From Rickettsiales bacterium (GTDB lineage: Bacteria > Pseudomonadota > Alphaproteobacteria > Rickettsiales > UBA1997), in assembly GCA_947441695.1 (NCBI GenBank), contig CANEUK010000001.1, positions 1 to 46,909 of the forward strand: 46,909 bases of DNA, in the 5' to 3' direction. The notes beneath the pieces were generated by a model. That model was given only the letters and a program-made list of their open reading frames with translations. It was not told the DNA's origin and ran no database searches. Every line of letters begins with the position of its first letter. The stretch's first letter is position 1. Positions 25,414 to 34,765 of the stretch are shown here, piece by piece. The position numbers and the translations under genes are program-made.

Positions 25414-26682
25414 TTAAGATTGATTGGCGGTTAAAACTTCGTCCATTTTGTCTATCACTTTTGTTGCGATATTTTCTGAATTTTCAATCAACTGCAAAGA
25501 ATCGTCAGCCAAAAAATTAGCAAGATCTGGGTTTTTTAAAAATTCTTTTACCACTTCAATTAGCTGCTGCGAAGAATTTATGGTCACGCAAGCATGTTTT
25601 TGTGATAATTCTTTGTAAATTTCTTTGAAGTTAAAAACGTGCGAGCCACTAATTACGGCGCATTTTAGTTTTATTGCTTCAAAAGGATTATGCCCGCCAA
25701 TTGGTAAAAGCGAGCCACCTAAAAACGCGAATTTAGCCAAAGAATAGAAATCTCCAAGCTCGCCCAAACTATCGGCCAAATAAATTTCTACAAAATTTTC
25801 GATATTTTGGTTTTTGCTTTTTTGGGCAAATTTTATATCTCCAAACAAGCCAATAATTTCATCGGCTCGATTTGGATGGCGCGGCACAATTATTGTAAGT
25901 AAATCACTAAAATCTTTTTTTAGCTCGCGATGAGTTTGTAAAATAATTTCCTCTTCGCCCTTGTGCGTGCTGGCAGCAAGCCAAAATTTGCGATCACCAA
26001 TTTGCGATTTTAATTTTTCTAAATTTTTTTCATCTACCTCCAAATTCTGGGCTTGCGATTTAAGATTTCCAAAAAAACTGACTTCGTTTTTTGTTAGATT
26101 TTGCAGAAGTTTTTGGCTTTCTAAGCTTTGAGCAAAAATGGCGTCAAAATAGTCAAAAATCTTAAATCCAAAAAATTTAGCATATTGCCATTTTTTTGCC
26201 GATTTTTCTGACATTCTAGCATTGACTAAAAAAGTTGGAATTTGGTTTTCTAAGGCAACAGAAATAAGGTTTGGCCAAATTTCTGATTCGATAAAAATTA
26301 CCTTTTTTGGCTGCCAAAAAGCAAAAAAGTTTTTTACGCAAAAATAAGAATCAATTGGCAAAAATTGATGAACCACTCGTCCGCCAAATTGGGGCAATTT
26401 TTTAGCAATAATATCGGCCGAAGTTAAAGTGGTTGAAGTAAGTAAAATTGTGCTTTGCGAAAATTTTTCAAGCAGACCGTCAATTAAAATAAAAGCCGAA
26501 TTAGTTTCGCCAACGCTAACGGCGTGAAGCCAGATTATATCTGATTTTGGGCGCAAAATTGTTGAAGTTCCAAAACGTTCTTTAAGTCGTTTTTTATCCT
26601 CTTTTTTTTTGTAAACGCGCCAAAAAAGATAAAGTTCTAAAATTGGAAAAAGCGCAATTGAAAGCGCGCGATAAATTAACAC
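25414..26682 (-). CDS. waaA: 3-deoxy-D-manno-octulosonic acid (Kdo) transferase WaaA/KdtA
   Basis: 422 aa inner-membrane GT-B glycosyltransferase that adds Kdo to lipid IVA. It has an N-terminal membrane anchor (about 1-25), ERFG then IWLHAVSVGETNSA, VKNFFAFWQPKKVIFIESEIWPN, VNARMSEKS, and the C-terminal donor motif FLGGSLLPIGGHNPFEAIKL. It starts with GTG immediately after the TAA of the ubiH-like gene, so the two are coupled. Shows that the organism makes Kdo-containing LPS. Confidence 0.95.
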   Translation of the reverse strand: MLIYRALSIALFPILELYLFWRVYKKKEDKKRLKERFGTSTILRPKSDIIWLHAVSVGETNSAFILIDGLLEKFSQSTILLTSTTLTSADIIAKKLPQFGGRVVHQFLPIDSYFCVKNFFAFWQPKKVIFIESEIWPNLISVALENQIPTFLVNARMSEKSAKKWQYAKFFGFKIFDYFDAIFAQSLESQKLLQNLTKNEVSFFGNLKSQAQNLEVDEKNLEKLKSQIGDRKFWLAASTHKGEEEIILQTHRELKKDFSDLLTIIVPRHPNRADEIIGLFGDIKFAQKSKNQNIENFVEIYLADSLGELGDFYSLAKFAFLGGSLLPIGGHNPFEAIKLKCAVISGSHVFNFKEIYKELSQKHACVTINSSQQLIEVVKEFLKNPDLANFLADDSLQLIENSENIATKVIDKMDEVLTANQS

Positions 26683-27867
26683 TTAAAAACCCCCAGCATT
26701 TTTGATAAAAAATTTTTTTAAAGTTGAAATTTTGTTGACAAATCCAAGTCCTAAATTGCGCGCCAAGCAGATTGAAAGGCTTTTTGTTTCAAAAATTGAA
26801 TTCAAAATATCAGTAGCAATCAGCATTTTTTTTGCACCAATTTTGGCTTCTTTATTATAAGCCAAAATTAAGCTTTCGCTTGAAATATCTAGCCCGTTTT
26901 TTATTTGATTTTGAATTAATTGGCGCAAAATTTTAATTCCCGAAATTGCCAAATTAAAACCTTGTCCCGCAATTGGATGAACGCCAGCGGCCGCGTCGCC
27001 AATTAAAAGCATTTTTTCGTAATAAAATTTATCAGCTTCAACCAAATTTAGCGGATAAGAAAATTTTTCAGAAATAACTCTGGTTTTACCAAAAACATTT
27101 TCCATTTTTTTGGTTAATTGTTGCACAAAATTTTCCTCATCTAGGCTCAAAATAGCCTGCGCCAATTTATCGGTCGCAATCCAAACAATTGAAGATTGAT
27201 TGGGATTTTGTAGCGGCAGAATTGCCAGCGGGCCTCCGGGCAAAAACTTTTCGTAAGCGGTGTTTTGATGTTTTCGCTCATGTTCAACATTAAAAACAAT
27301 GGCAGTTTGGTAATATTTTTTTTGTGTAGTATGAATGTTAAAGTTGCTACGAAGGTGCGAAAATCTTCCGTCGCAGGCTAAAATAAGCTTTGAAGTTAAA
27401 GTTTTTTGGTCATCAAGTTTTATTTCAACATCATTTTTAAACTCAATTTTTTCATAAAAATTTGGCGCGAAAACCGAGATGTTTTTTTGCTGAAAAACTT
27501 GGTTTTTTAGCGCATTAAAAATGTGATAATTTTCAATTATACTACCGAGTTGCGAATTTTTTTCATCAACCTGCGAGCCAATAAAATCAAGAATGAAGGG
27601 CGATTTATAATCAGTAATTTTGATGTCCGAAATTTTTCCCGCTTTTTTGGCGGTTTCGTCAAAAATTCCAATTTCTTGAAAAAATTTTAACGACGCCGCT
27701 GAAATCGCATAAGCTCGACCATCGCTTTTGCGGTCTTGATTTAAAATGTTTTGCCTTTCAATTATGGCAATTTTCAAGTCTGGCGAAATCTTTGCCAAAG
27801 CAAGTGCCGCGGTCATTCCCGCAAAAGATCCTCCAATTATTGAGATGTCAAAATTTTGGTTAGTCAT
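26683..27867 (-). CDS. UbiH/UbiF-family FAD-dependent monooxygenase
   Basis: 394 aa flavoprotein hydroxylase. The FAD-binding GxGxxG-like motif is IIGGSFAGMTAALALAK at 10-26. SDGRAYAIS is followed by the DG motif ACDGRFSHLR. The second FAD motif is LLIGDAAAGVHPIAGQGFNLAISG. These belong to ubiquinone-ring hydroxylases (UbiH, UbiF, UbiI, UbiL). The position hydroxylated cannot be told from sequence. In operon with waaA. Confidence 0.88.
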   Translation of the reverse strand: MTNQNFDISIIGGSFAGMTAALALAKISPDLKIAIIERQNILNQDRKSDGRAYAISAASLKFFQEIGIFDETAKKAGKISDIKITDYKSPFILDFIGSQVDEKNSQLGSIIENYHIFNALKNQVFQQKNISVFAPNFYEKIEFKNDVEIKLDDQKTLTSKLILACDGRFSHLRSNFNIHTTQKKYYQTAIVFNVEHERKHQNTAYEKFLPGGPLAILPLQNPNQSSIVWIATDKLAQAILSLDEENFVQQLTKKMENVFGKTRVISEKFSYPLNLVEADKFYYEKMLLIGDAAAGVHPIAGQGFNLAISGIKILRQLIQNQIKNGLDISSESLILAYNKEAKIGAKKMLIATDILNSIFETKSLSICLARNLGLGFVNKISTLKKFFIKNAGGF

Positions 27868-27896
27868 AATCTTTAAGAATGCGATAAAATTTGAAT

Positions 27897-28005
27897 ACAG
27901 GCTCTAGGAACTTAAAAAAACTTCAATTGGTTTAAGTGTAAATCGCAAGAATTAAACCCAAGAGCCTGTTTGTAAGTTTTTTTTAATACTAGAGAAGAAT
28001 CTAGT
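27897..28005 (+). promoter_or_regulatory. Structured leader upstream of argB
   Basis: CAGGCTCT (27898-27905) is the exact complement of AGAGCCTG (27961-27968). Just inside, TTGGTTTAA (27927-27935) pairs with TTAAACCCAA (27952-27961) with one bulged base. The 3' arm is continuous while the 5' arm carries a 21-nt insertion. A second hairpin follows: ACTAGA (27988-27993) with TCTAGT (28000-28005), then TTTTGG. It could be an argB attenuator or an inserted repeat. Confidence 0.4.
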
Positions 28006-28086
28006 TTTGGCTAAAACTTTCTTGCTTAAAAAGCTGACAAAAATAGAAAGTTTTTTCTTTTTAAACTTCTTTAATTTTTCTGCTAA

Positions 28087-29049
28087 ATGACCAATATAAT
28101 CAATTTTAACGATCCCAAAAAAGAAGCAATTGCTCCAACTAACAACATTTTGTTACAAAAAGAAAAAAATCGCCAAGAGTGGGTTAAAAAAGCAGAAATT
28201 CTCTGCGAAGCTTTGCCTTACATGCGAAAATTCGCTGGAGAAACTTTTGTAATTAAATTTGGCGGTTCGGCAATTGGCACCAGCAACGATTTGAAAAATT
28301 TTGCCAAAAATGTTGTTTTGCTAAAACAGGTTGGAATCAATCCAATTGTAGTTCACGGCGGCGGGCCACAAATTGGTCAAATGCTAAATAGGTTGAATAT
28401 AAAATCTTCTTTCATTGATGGTTTGCGCGTTACAGATTCTGATACTGTTGACGTGGTTGAAATGGTTTTGGCTGGCTCAATTAACAAAGCCATTGTCAAA
28501 GAAATTAATGCTGCGTCTGGTAAAGCAGTTGGAATTTGCGGAAAAGATGGAAACTTAATTCGCGCCAAAAGATTAACTCGCACCAAAAAAGATCGCGATT
28601 CTAATGTTGAGCAAATTCTTAATATGGGCTTTGTTGGCGAGCCTTATTTAATTGATCCAGAAATTTTAGTTCTATTCGAAGATTCAGACATTATTCCAGT
28701 AATTGCTCCAATTGGAATTGGAGATAATGGCGAAACTTTCAACATCAACGCCGATACCGCAGCTGGCGCAATTGCCGGAGCTTTGCAAGCTTCTAAACTG
28801 ATAATTTTGTCCGATGTTGATGGCGTAATGCTTCCAAATGGCGAGTTGGTAAGTCATTTGAACATTTCAACCGCAAGACAAATGATTATTGACGGCGTGA
28901 TAACCGGCGGAATGATTCCCAAAATAGAAACTTGCATTAACGCTCTCGAAGCTGGAATTGGTCACGCCCACATTTTAAATGGCGGCGTCGATAATATTTT
29001 GTTGATGGAAATTTTTACCGAAAGCGGCGCGGGAACCATGATTTTGTAG
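28087..29049 (+). CDS. argB: Acetylglutamate kinase
   Basis: 320 aa amino-acid kinase that phosphorylates N-acetylglutamate, step two of arginine synthesis. Motifs are VIKFGGSAIG (Lys and Gly loop), VVHGGGPQIGQMLNRL, NINADTAAGAIAGAL, ILSDVDGV, ITGGMIPKIETC. The ~45-residue N-terminal extension before the kinase core (about 1-50) is typical of the hexameric, arginine-inhibited type. It stands alone with a structured leader and is convergent with purH. Confidence 0.95.
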   Translation: MTNIINFNDPKKEAIAPTNNILLQKEKNRQEWVKKAEILCEALPYMRKFAGETFVIKFGGSAIGTSNDLKNFAKNVVLLKQVGINPIVVHGGGPQIGQMLNRLNIKSSFIDGLRVTDSDTVDVVEMVLAGSINKAIVKEINAASGKAVGICGKDGNLIRAKRLTRTKKDRDSNVEQILNMGFVGEPYLIDPEILVLFEDSDIIPVIAPIGIGDNGETFNINADTAAGAIAGALQASKLIILSDVDGVMLPNGELVSHLNISTARQMIIDGVITGGMIPKIETCINALEAGIGHAHILNGGVDNILLMEIFTESGAGTMIL

Positions 29050-29065
29050 CTCAATTTAAGCCTTA

Positions 29066-30607
29066 TCAATGCTTAAAATGGCGCGTCTTAACAAAATAAA
29101 GCGCAATTCCTTTTTCATCAGCTTTGGCAATTACTTCTTCATCGCGCATTGATCCGCCGGGCGCGATGATCGCTTTGATGCCAAAAAATGCGGCAATTTC
29201 GATATTATCGGCAAATGGGAAAAATGCGTCAGAAGCCATAAATCCGCCTTTCGCTTTATCAATTTTTTTCTCACCATCAAAAAATTCCGCCGCTTTTTTG
29301 CAGGCAATTTCGCAAGAATCAACGCGACTCATTTGTCCCGCGCCAATTCCCACAGTTTGAAAATCTTGTACCACAATTATCGCGTTTGATTTCACATGTT
29401 TGCAAACATTCATCGCAAAAATTAATTGTTCGATTTCAGTTTCGTTGGCGGCTTTTTTTGTGACTAATTTTAAGTCATTTTTAGTGATGTTTTTTTGATC
29501 TAATTCTTGAATCAAAAACCCGCCCGATATTGATTTTACTTGAATTTCCGCCGATTTTTTAAAGTCGGCAATCAAAACTCGTAAATTCTTTTTCGCAGCT
29601 AAAATTGCTTGCGCTTTTTCATCGATTTCGCGCGCAATAATCACTTCAAAAAACATTTTAGAAAGTTCAAGCGCCAAAGCTTCGTCAATTTTTCCGTTTA
29701 GCGCCACAATGCCGCCAAAAGCCGATTTTGAATCAGACGAAAGCGCGCGCGCGTAAGCTTCAAACAATGTTTCGCCAATCGCAGTTCCGCAAGGATTGGC
29801 ATGTTTAATAATCGCGCAAGCTGGTTTTTGAAATTCCAAAACCAAATTATAAGCCGCGTCCGAATCATTTAAATTATTATAGCTCAATTCTTTTCCTTGT
29901 AGCTGTTTGGCGTTTACAATTCCCGAATTTGAAGTTGAAAACACGGCCGCTTTTTGGTGCGAATTTTCGCCGTAGCGCAATTCTTGTTTTAAGTTTCCGC
30001 GAAGTGAAAAATCGCTTTGGTTAAACCAGTTTGAAATTGCCAAATCATAATCGGCAATGTTTTTAAAGGCTTGCGCCGCCAGTTTTTTTCTAAATTCAAA
30101 ACTTGTCGCGCCCGAATTTTTTTCTATTTCCGCCAGCAAATTTTGATATTGTGCCGACGATGTAATTACAGTTTTGTAACCAAAGTTTTTTGAAGCCGAA
30201 CGCACCATCGCCGGCCCGCCAATATCAATGTTTTCGATGATTTCTTCTTCGTCAGAAGTTTTAGCAACCGTTTCAACAAACGGATAAAGATTGATTATCA
30301 GCAAATCAATTGCATCAATTTCATGTTCAGCCGCCGCCTTCACATGTTCAACATTATCCAGCACCGCCAACAACGCGCCGTGAACTTTCGGATGCAAAGT
30401 TTTCACCCGCCCATCCATCATTTCTGGAAAACCCGTAAAATCAGAAATATCTTTATTGGCGATATTATTTTGCGTTAAAAGTTTGGAAGTTCCGCCCGTA
30501 GAAATTATTTCAACACCGCGCGCAGCCAAATTCTGCGCCAGCTCAACAATTCCCGATTTATCCGAAACTGAAATTAAACAACGTTTTATTTTTTGTAGAT
30601 TTTGCAT
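29066..30607 (-). CDS. purH: Bifunctional AICAR transformylase/IMP cyclohydrolase PurH
   Basis: 513 aa, the usual bifunctional length. The MGS-like IMP cyclohydrolase domain (about 1-195: LISVSDKSGIVELAQNLAARGVEIISTGGTSKLL) comes first. The AICAR formyltransferase domain follows, with LRYGENSHQKAA, IKHANPCGTAIG, SDSKSAFGGIVALNG and IIAPGGSMRDEEVI. It carries out the last two steps of de novo IMP synthesis. Convergent with argB over a 16-nt gap; a small hairpin, TTTAAGC/GCTTAAA at 29055-29077, overlaps its stop. Confidence 0.97.
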   Translation of the reverse strand: MQNLQKIKRCLISVSDKSGIVELAQNLAARGVEIISTGGTSKLLTQNNIANKDISDFTGFPEMMDGRVKTLHPKVHGALLAVLDNVEHVKAAAEHEIDAIDLLIINLYPFVETVAKTSDEEEIIENIDIGGPAMVRSASKNFGYKTVITSSAQYQNLLAEIEKNSGATSFEFRKKLAAQAFKNIADYDLAISNWFNQSDFSLRGNLKQELRYGENSHQKAAVFSTSNSGIVNAKQLQGKELSYNNLNDSDAAYNLVLEFQKPACAIIKHANPCGTAIGETLFEAYARALSSDSKSAFGGIVALNGKIDEALALELSKMFFEVIIAREIDEKAQAILAAKKNLRVLIADFKKSAEIQVKSISGGFLIQELDQKNITKNDLKLVTKKAANETEIEQLIFAMNVCKHVKSNAIIVVQDFQTVGIGAGQMSRVDSCEIACKKAAEFFDGEKKIDKAKGGFMASDAFFPFADNIEIAAFFGIKAIIAPGGSMRDEEVIAKADEKGIALYFVKTRHFKH

Positions 30608-30642
30608 TTTTTTAAGAGTTGGTTTTGAAAATTTTTTAAGAT

Positions 30643-31017
30643 TTAGTTTGAATAAAATTGCTGATTTATAAATTTCATTGCTTCTTCTTCCGATTCTTCA
30701 ATCGCCATTTCAACCGCTTTTTTGGCAAGTTCGAGCAATTTTTCACTTTTAGATTTTAGGGCGAAACTTTCTTGAATAAGCAAAGAAATTTGCGATTGGG
30801 TTTTTGGGTCGATTAGCGGCAAAGGAATTTTTAAAAACTCATCCTTGTTAATCGCGGTAAGAATTGTTCCAGAACAGCTTTGTTTTAAGATAATTTTAAT
30901 TTTTTTACGCGACACGAGTTGCGCCCCCTGCGTTGCTGGGAACTCCAATCTCATAAGAAAACTTCGGTCGAGTTTGAAGTAACTTTGGTATATAAAATTA
31001 TTTTTTGATAAGCCCAA
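30643..31017 (-). pseudogene. Type I restriction specificity (HsdS) C-terminal fragment
   Basis: 124 aa, opening with TTG at 31017 inside the ParA-like gene; an in-frame ATG lies at 30954. The segment SGTILTAINKDEFLKIPLPLI, then QSQISLLIQESFALKSKSEKLLELAKKAVEMAIEE, is the end of a target-recognition domain plus the long coiled-coil spacer of HsdS subunits. Full HsdS proteins are near 400 aa with two recognition domains; here the first ~300 residues and any HsdM/HsdR genes are missing. Most likely a relic. A functional half-subunit seems unlikely without partners. Confidence 0.7.
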
Positions 31018-32095
31018 TTAAGCCATCCACAATTTTACTATAGGAATCACTTATGCTTTTAAATGAAATCGCATATTGTCCTTTTTCTTTTGTTATATCA
31101 ACCACCATGGTTTTTGAGTCCTTATATTTGTTGCATAGTTCTTGGGTTAGATAGACAACTGGAACACCAGCTTTCTCAGCTATTGATCTTAATTGCGAAG
31201 TAAAATCACAGCATTTTTGAATTATAAAAGGATTGGAGTTAGCGCCAAAAATATCTCTAAATTCTTCTTCTGATATTGAAAGATTCCCGCGCGAAGCATA
31301 TTGCTGAAATTTTCTTACACTAGTATTTACGTCCTCTATCCATTTTTCAGCTGATCTTGAAAAAGATGTGCCTTCTTTTACACTTCCTCCATTAAATCTT
31401 TTAGCCATTTGCACCACCAAACCCAAAAACTTTGGTTGGAAATTTACACCTTTAAAACTTTTTGTTGTTTCATAATCTCTAAGCAACCTAATCCAATTCT
31501 GAAAAATAGAGCTTAAATTATCTATTGCCTGTAAAGAGAAAAATGCTGGGGAAACTGGTGCTATAAAGTAATCACTCGTCATCATTATCATAGCATTAAT
31601 TATACTGCTAGCGCTTGGCGATGTATCAACTAGGATAAAATCGTAATTATTTTTTTGTTTTCTAAAAGCATGTTCAAATTTACCAGGTATGTCATTAGTA
31701 AATTCGTTTCGGTTTTTAATTATTCCATAAAGATCAGCTTCTATATTTGAGAGATTTATGGCTCCAGAAATTAGATCAACATAACCTTTGTTGGCATACC
31801 TTGATTTAACTCTATATATATCCTTATCAGAAGATTGAGATTTCATTTCAACATCAAGATATTCTGAAAGAGAAATATATTTTTTAACATTCTCACTCCA
31901 TTTAGAATCTTCTTCTGTTGAGTATTCAACACTTGTTGAAAGCCCATATACTGCTGCCGTAAGATTCATTTGAGGATCGGCATCTATCAGCAATACTCTA
32001 TATCCTTTATCCGCTAGAATAAAACCTAAATTATGAACTAAGGTTGTTTTTCCAACTCCGCCTTTGTGATTAAAAAAAGTTATAATTTTTCCCAT
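30998..32095 (-). CDS. Solitary ParA/MinD-like ATPase in an accessory scar
   Basis: 365 aa from the ATG at 32095 (MGKIITFFNHKGGVGKTT; the frame opens at a GTG four codons earlier). It has a deviant Walker A FNHKGGVGKTTLVHNL, LLIDADPQMNLTAAVYG, and Walker B FILVDTSPSAS, as in plasmid or phage ParA proteins. It differs from the chromosomal ParA at 43892 in being longer, with extra segments (about 75-130 and 235-310), and has no ParB beside it. It sits between a truncated HsdS and a dead transposase, so it probably arrived with a mobile element. It could position cargo or belong to an eroded defence locus. Confidence 0.8.
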   Translation of the reverse strand: MGKIITFFNHKGGVGKTTLVHNLGFILADKGYRVLLIDADPQMNLTAAVYGLSTSVEYSTEEDSKWSENVKKYISLSEYLDVEMKSQSSDKDIYRVKSRYANKGYVDLISGAINLSNIEADLYGIIKNRNEFTNDIPGKFEHAFRKQKNNYDFILVDTSPSASSIINAMIMMTSDYFIAPVSPAFFSLQAIDNLSSIFQNWIRLLRDYETTKSFKGVNFQPKFLGLVVQMAKRFNGGSVKEGTSFSRSAEKWIEDVNTSVRKFQQYASRGNLSISEEEFRDIFGANSNPFIIQKCCDFTSQLRSIAEKAGVPVVYLTQELCNKYKDSKTMVVDITKEKGQYAISFKSISDSYSKIVDGLIGLIKK

Positions 32096-32119
32096 ATTAT
32101 CTAACACAATTATTGATTA

Positions 32120-32470
32120 ATTTTTTAAATATAAATTCACTTTCTTTGCTGCTGAAGCGCCGTCAGAAACCATCCAAATATCTGAGTAAACATGTCAATA
32201 TTTTTCATCACAATATCAGCTCAAAGACTTAAAGTTCAATTTCTTATTGCTTTTTTCGAGTAGTTTTTAGTTCTTACTTTACATCTCTCTAAATCATTCC
32301 AATCAAGCATTCTTTATCAGTTCCGCGAACTCTTTTGATTATCAGGAAATTATCGCTATTTCTTCTTTAGTCGCCCCAATATAAGTTTCGTCGACTTCAA
32401 TAACTGCTCAAAAGTTCGTCAATTTGGTTTTAGCAAATAAATCTTGACTGATTTTGTATTTGGTTTGCAT
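32120..32470 (-). pseudogene. Decayed ISXO2-like / IS1595-family transposase
   Basis: The minus strand reads MQTKYKISQDLFAKTKLTNF, a TGA stop, then AVIEVDETYIGATKEE, the hallmark first aspartate motif (VEVDETYIGG) of ISXO2-like DDE transposases. VRGTDKECLIGMI and, in another frame, VSDGASAAKK (second aspartate region) follow with several stops and frameshifts. About 110 codons remain, so it cannot be active. No terminal inverted repeats were found. The gene-free stretch 32108-32771 contains this plus the fragment at 32474-32645. Confidence 0.65.
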
Positions 32471-32473
32471 TTC

Positions 32474-32645
32474 TTAAGAATTAATTATTTGTAAAATTTT
32501 GTGAAAACCCTCGTCAATCGTGAGATTGTCGTTGTTTATTACAATTGTGTCTGGGGCGATTTTTAGTGGTACGAAATTTTTTGTAGGTTGGCATTTTTTT
32601 GAGATTTTTTTTAAAACTCCAGCTGCCTTTAAGTAATTTTTTATC
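32474..32645 (-). pseudogene. Possible cytidylate kinase (cmk) 3'-end fragment
   Basis: A frame ending at TAA 32474 encodes FVPLKIAPDTIVINNDNL then TIDEGFHKILQIIN. This closely matches the C-terminal end of cytidylate kinases (aPLK.A.DA.vID...LsIdE.v..il). Upstream the match fades (LIKNYLKAAGVLKKISKKC) and a stop appears. It adjoins the dead transposase, suggesting a partial duplication or a rearrangement breakpoint. A complete cmk is not in this window. Confidence 0.4.
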
Positions 32646-32771
32646 AATCAAACAATATTTTTACCTTAGTTTTGAACTTAAATTTTGATCAAATTTTGCG
32701 ACAAAGAATAAAAAATGTATTAAGAATATTGTAGTTAGAATGATTTTCGATTTCTTATTCAAGTTGCGCCA

Positions 32772-34313
32772 TCACAATTTATTTTCTGCGAGTTTTTCTA
32801 AATTTTTTTGCGCTTGCGACAAAATTTCTTGAAGTTTTGATTTTTCCATTTTGCGCAAATTGGCGTAAGCAAAGGTTAGACGCTGATTATTTTTAAGTTG
32901 CGCTTCATTTTTTTGTAAAAAATTCCAATAAAGCGCGTTGAAAGGGCAGGCTTTTTCACCAACCATAATTTCGGGGTCAAAGCGGCAAGATTTACAAAAA
33001 TTCGACATGCGCGAAATATATTTTCCGCTCGCCGCATAAGGCTTGCTTGCCATAATTCCGCCATCGGCGTGCAACGCCATTCCAATTGCGTTTGGAGCTT
33101 CAACCCACTCAAAAGCATCAGCATAAACTGCTAAATACCATTCATGAACTTGCTTGGGATTTATGCCAGCAATCAAGGCAAAATTTCCGCTAATCATCAG
33201 TCGTTGAATGTGGTGCGAATAAGCGTTTTCTTTGGTTTGTTTGACTACTTCGCTCAAGCAAAACATTTGGGTTTTTGCGTTCCAATAAAATTCGGGTAAA
33301 TCTTTTTTGGCGTTAAGAAAGTTGCTTTCTAAATATTGCGGCATGTTCAACCAGTAGATTCCGCGCACATATTCGCGCCAACCAAGAATTTGGCGAATAA
33401 ATCCTTCAACAGCATTTAGTGGCGCTTTGCCTGCGTGATAAGCGGTTTCCGCCATTTTGCAAATTTCAAGCGGCTCAAGCAATCCAACATTAATATAACA
33501 AGAAAGCAGCGAGTGATAAAGATAAGGCTCATTTGAAAGCATCGCATCTTGGTAATCGCCAAAATTAATCAGCAATTCGTCAATAAAATGTTTGGCTTCA
33601 ATTATTGCTTGATCGCGAGTTACAGCAAAATGAAAAGGCAATAAATCGCCAAAATTTTTTGGAAATTTTTCGGCGACTAAATCTAAAACTTCTGAAGTAA
33701 TTGCGTCTTTTTTGTGACTGATTCTTGGCGGCGATTTCATGCCAGTTTTTGGTGCTTTGCGATTTTCGATGTCGTAATTCCATTTGCCGCCAATTGGCTT
33801 ATTTGTAGCATCAAGCAAGATTTTATGTTTTTTGCGCATCTCGCGGTAAAAAAACTCTAAGCGTAATTGTTTTTTGCCTTTTGCCCAATTTCTAAACTCA
33901 ACTTGGCTACATAAAAAACGAGTGTCGGGAAAAATTTCGAAAGTGATTTTATAAATTTTTTGCCAGTGCAAAACTTTTTGCCAAACCCGATATTCTGAAG
34001 GTTCGGTTAAAGAAACTTTTTGCGGCTGATATTTCTCAATTGCTCTTTTTAGCTCTTCGTCAAACGAACCAGAATTTTTTGCGTCATCAAGTTTTACGTA
34101 ATCAACTTTGAATTTTTTATCGCGTAATTCTTGGGCGAAATGACGCATTGCTGTAAAAATAAAGGCGATTTTTTTCTTGTGATGGGCTGCGTAAGTTGCT
34201 TCTTCACTAACTTCGCACATTAAAATCACGTCATTTTCCTTATCAGTGTGCTGTAAATTAAGCAGCGAATGCGACAACTGATCGCCAAAAATAAAATGTA
34301 GATTTTCAGTCAT
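32772..34313 (-). CDS. Iron-sulfur bacterial cryptochrome/photolyase (FeS-BCP, PhrB-type)
   Basis: 513 aa from the ATG at 34313 (MTENLHFIFGDQLSHSL); the frame opens 19 codons earlier. The N-terminal alpha/beta antenna domain has FGDQL, a cryptochrome-like mark. The C-terminal FAD domain includes HHIQRLMISGNFAL, NPKQVHEWYLAVYADAFEWVE and a region ending GGIMASKPYAASG. Four cysteines at 352, 440, 443 and 456 match the [4Fe-4S] ligands of Agrobacterium PhrB (350, 438, 441, 454 from memory) at a constant offset of two, which also supports this start. These are prokaryotic (6-4) photolyases or photoreceptors using FAD and a lumazine. Preceded by DUF2256 and DUF3429 genes, frequent companions. Confidence 0.92.
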   Translation of the reverse strand: MTENLHFIFGDQLSHSLLNLQHTDKENDVILMCEVSEEATYAAHHKKKIAFIFTAMRHFAQELRDKKFKVDYVKLDDAKNSGSFDEELKRAIEKYQPQKVSLTEPSEYRVWQKVLHWQKIYKITFEIFPDTRFLCSQVEFRNWAKGKKQLRLEFFYREMRKKHKILLDATNKPIGGKWNYDIENRKAPKTGMKSPPRISHKKDAITSEVLDLVAEKFPKNFGDLLPFHFAVTRDQAIIEAKHFIDELLINFGDYQDAMLSNEPYLYHSLLSCYINVGLLEPLEICKMAETAYHAGKAPLNAVEGFIRQILGWREYVRGIYWLNMPQYLESNFLNAKKDLPEFYWNAKTQMFCLSEVVKQTKENAYSHHIQRLMISGNFALIAGINPKQVHEWYLAVYADAFEWVEAPNAIGMALHADGGIMASKPYAASGKYISRMSNFCKSCRFDPEIMVGEKACPFNALYWNFLQKNEAQLKNNQRLTFAYANLRKMEKSKLQEILSQAQKNLEKLAENKL

Positions 34314-34336
34314 GTGAGAAGTTTGGATTGTTTTGT

Positions 34337-34765
34337 TTAGCTTATTTTGATCAGTGCCAGAGATATACAAACAATCATGGTAACGTTGATACGGGTTTGA
34401 AAATATTTTGCCTCGATTAAGTCTAATTGTTTGAGATGATAATCGACCGCAAGCAAAGACAAAAAGCTAAAAATTAAATTCAGAAAAAACCCAGAACTGC
34501 TAATTAAAAAAAACGAAAACCAACACAACAAAGTGATAATATTGCTGATTAAAAATAAGTTTAACTTGGGCTTTTGTTTAAAAGTTAAATATTGCCCCCA
34601 ATTAACGCCCGCCATGAAAGAAATAATTGCTAGGCCGTAAGATTTAATAATATTTTCAAAAAAAATTTCTGAAGAAAGTTGCAATTTTGCGCTAAAAAAA
34701 ATTGCTGCGACGATAAAGGGAATACATCCCAAATAAGCTAAAAAATGATTAAGATTTTTATTCAT
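34337..34765 (-). CDS. DUF3429 family membrane protein
   Basis: 142 aa, four to five predicted transmembrane helices. The segment LAYLGCIPFIVAAIFF, then KSYGLAIISFMAGVNWGQYL, is the DUF3429 pattern (LGY-GLIPF ... YGA-IL-FLGG-HWG). Function unknown. The start overlaps the DUF2256 stop by 8 nt, and the photolyase starts 24 nt downstream, so all three are one transcription unit. Confidence 0.8.
   Translation of the reverse strand: MNKNLNHFLAYLGCIPFIVAAIFFSAKLQLSSEIFFENIIKSYGLAIISFMAGVNWGQYLTFKQKPKLNLFLISNIITLLCWFSFFLISSSGFFLNLIFSFLSLLAVDYHLKQLDLIEAKYFQTRINVTMIVCISLALIKIS

Noticed and set aside
32120..32470. UGA read as tryptophan to rescue the transposase frame
   Set aside because: Tryptophan is encoded by TGG in intact genes here (for example ArgF LAWFGD), and the transposase also has TAA/TAG stops and frameshifts.
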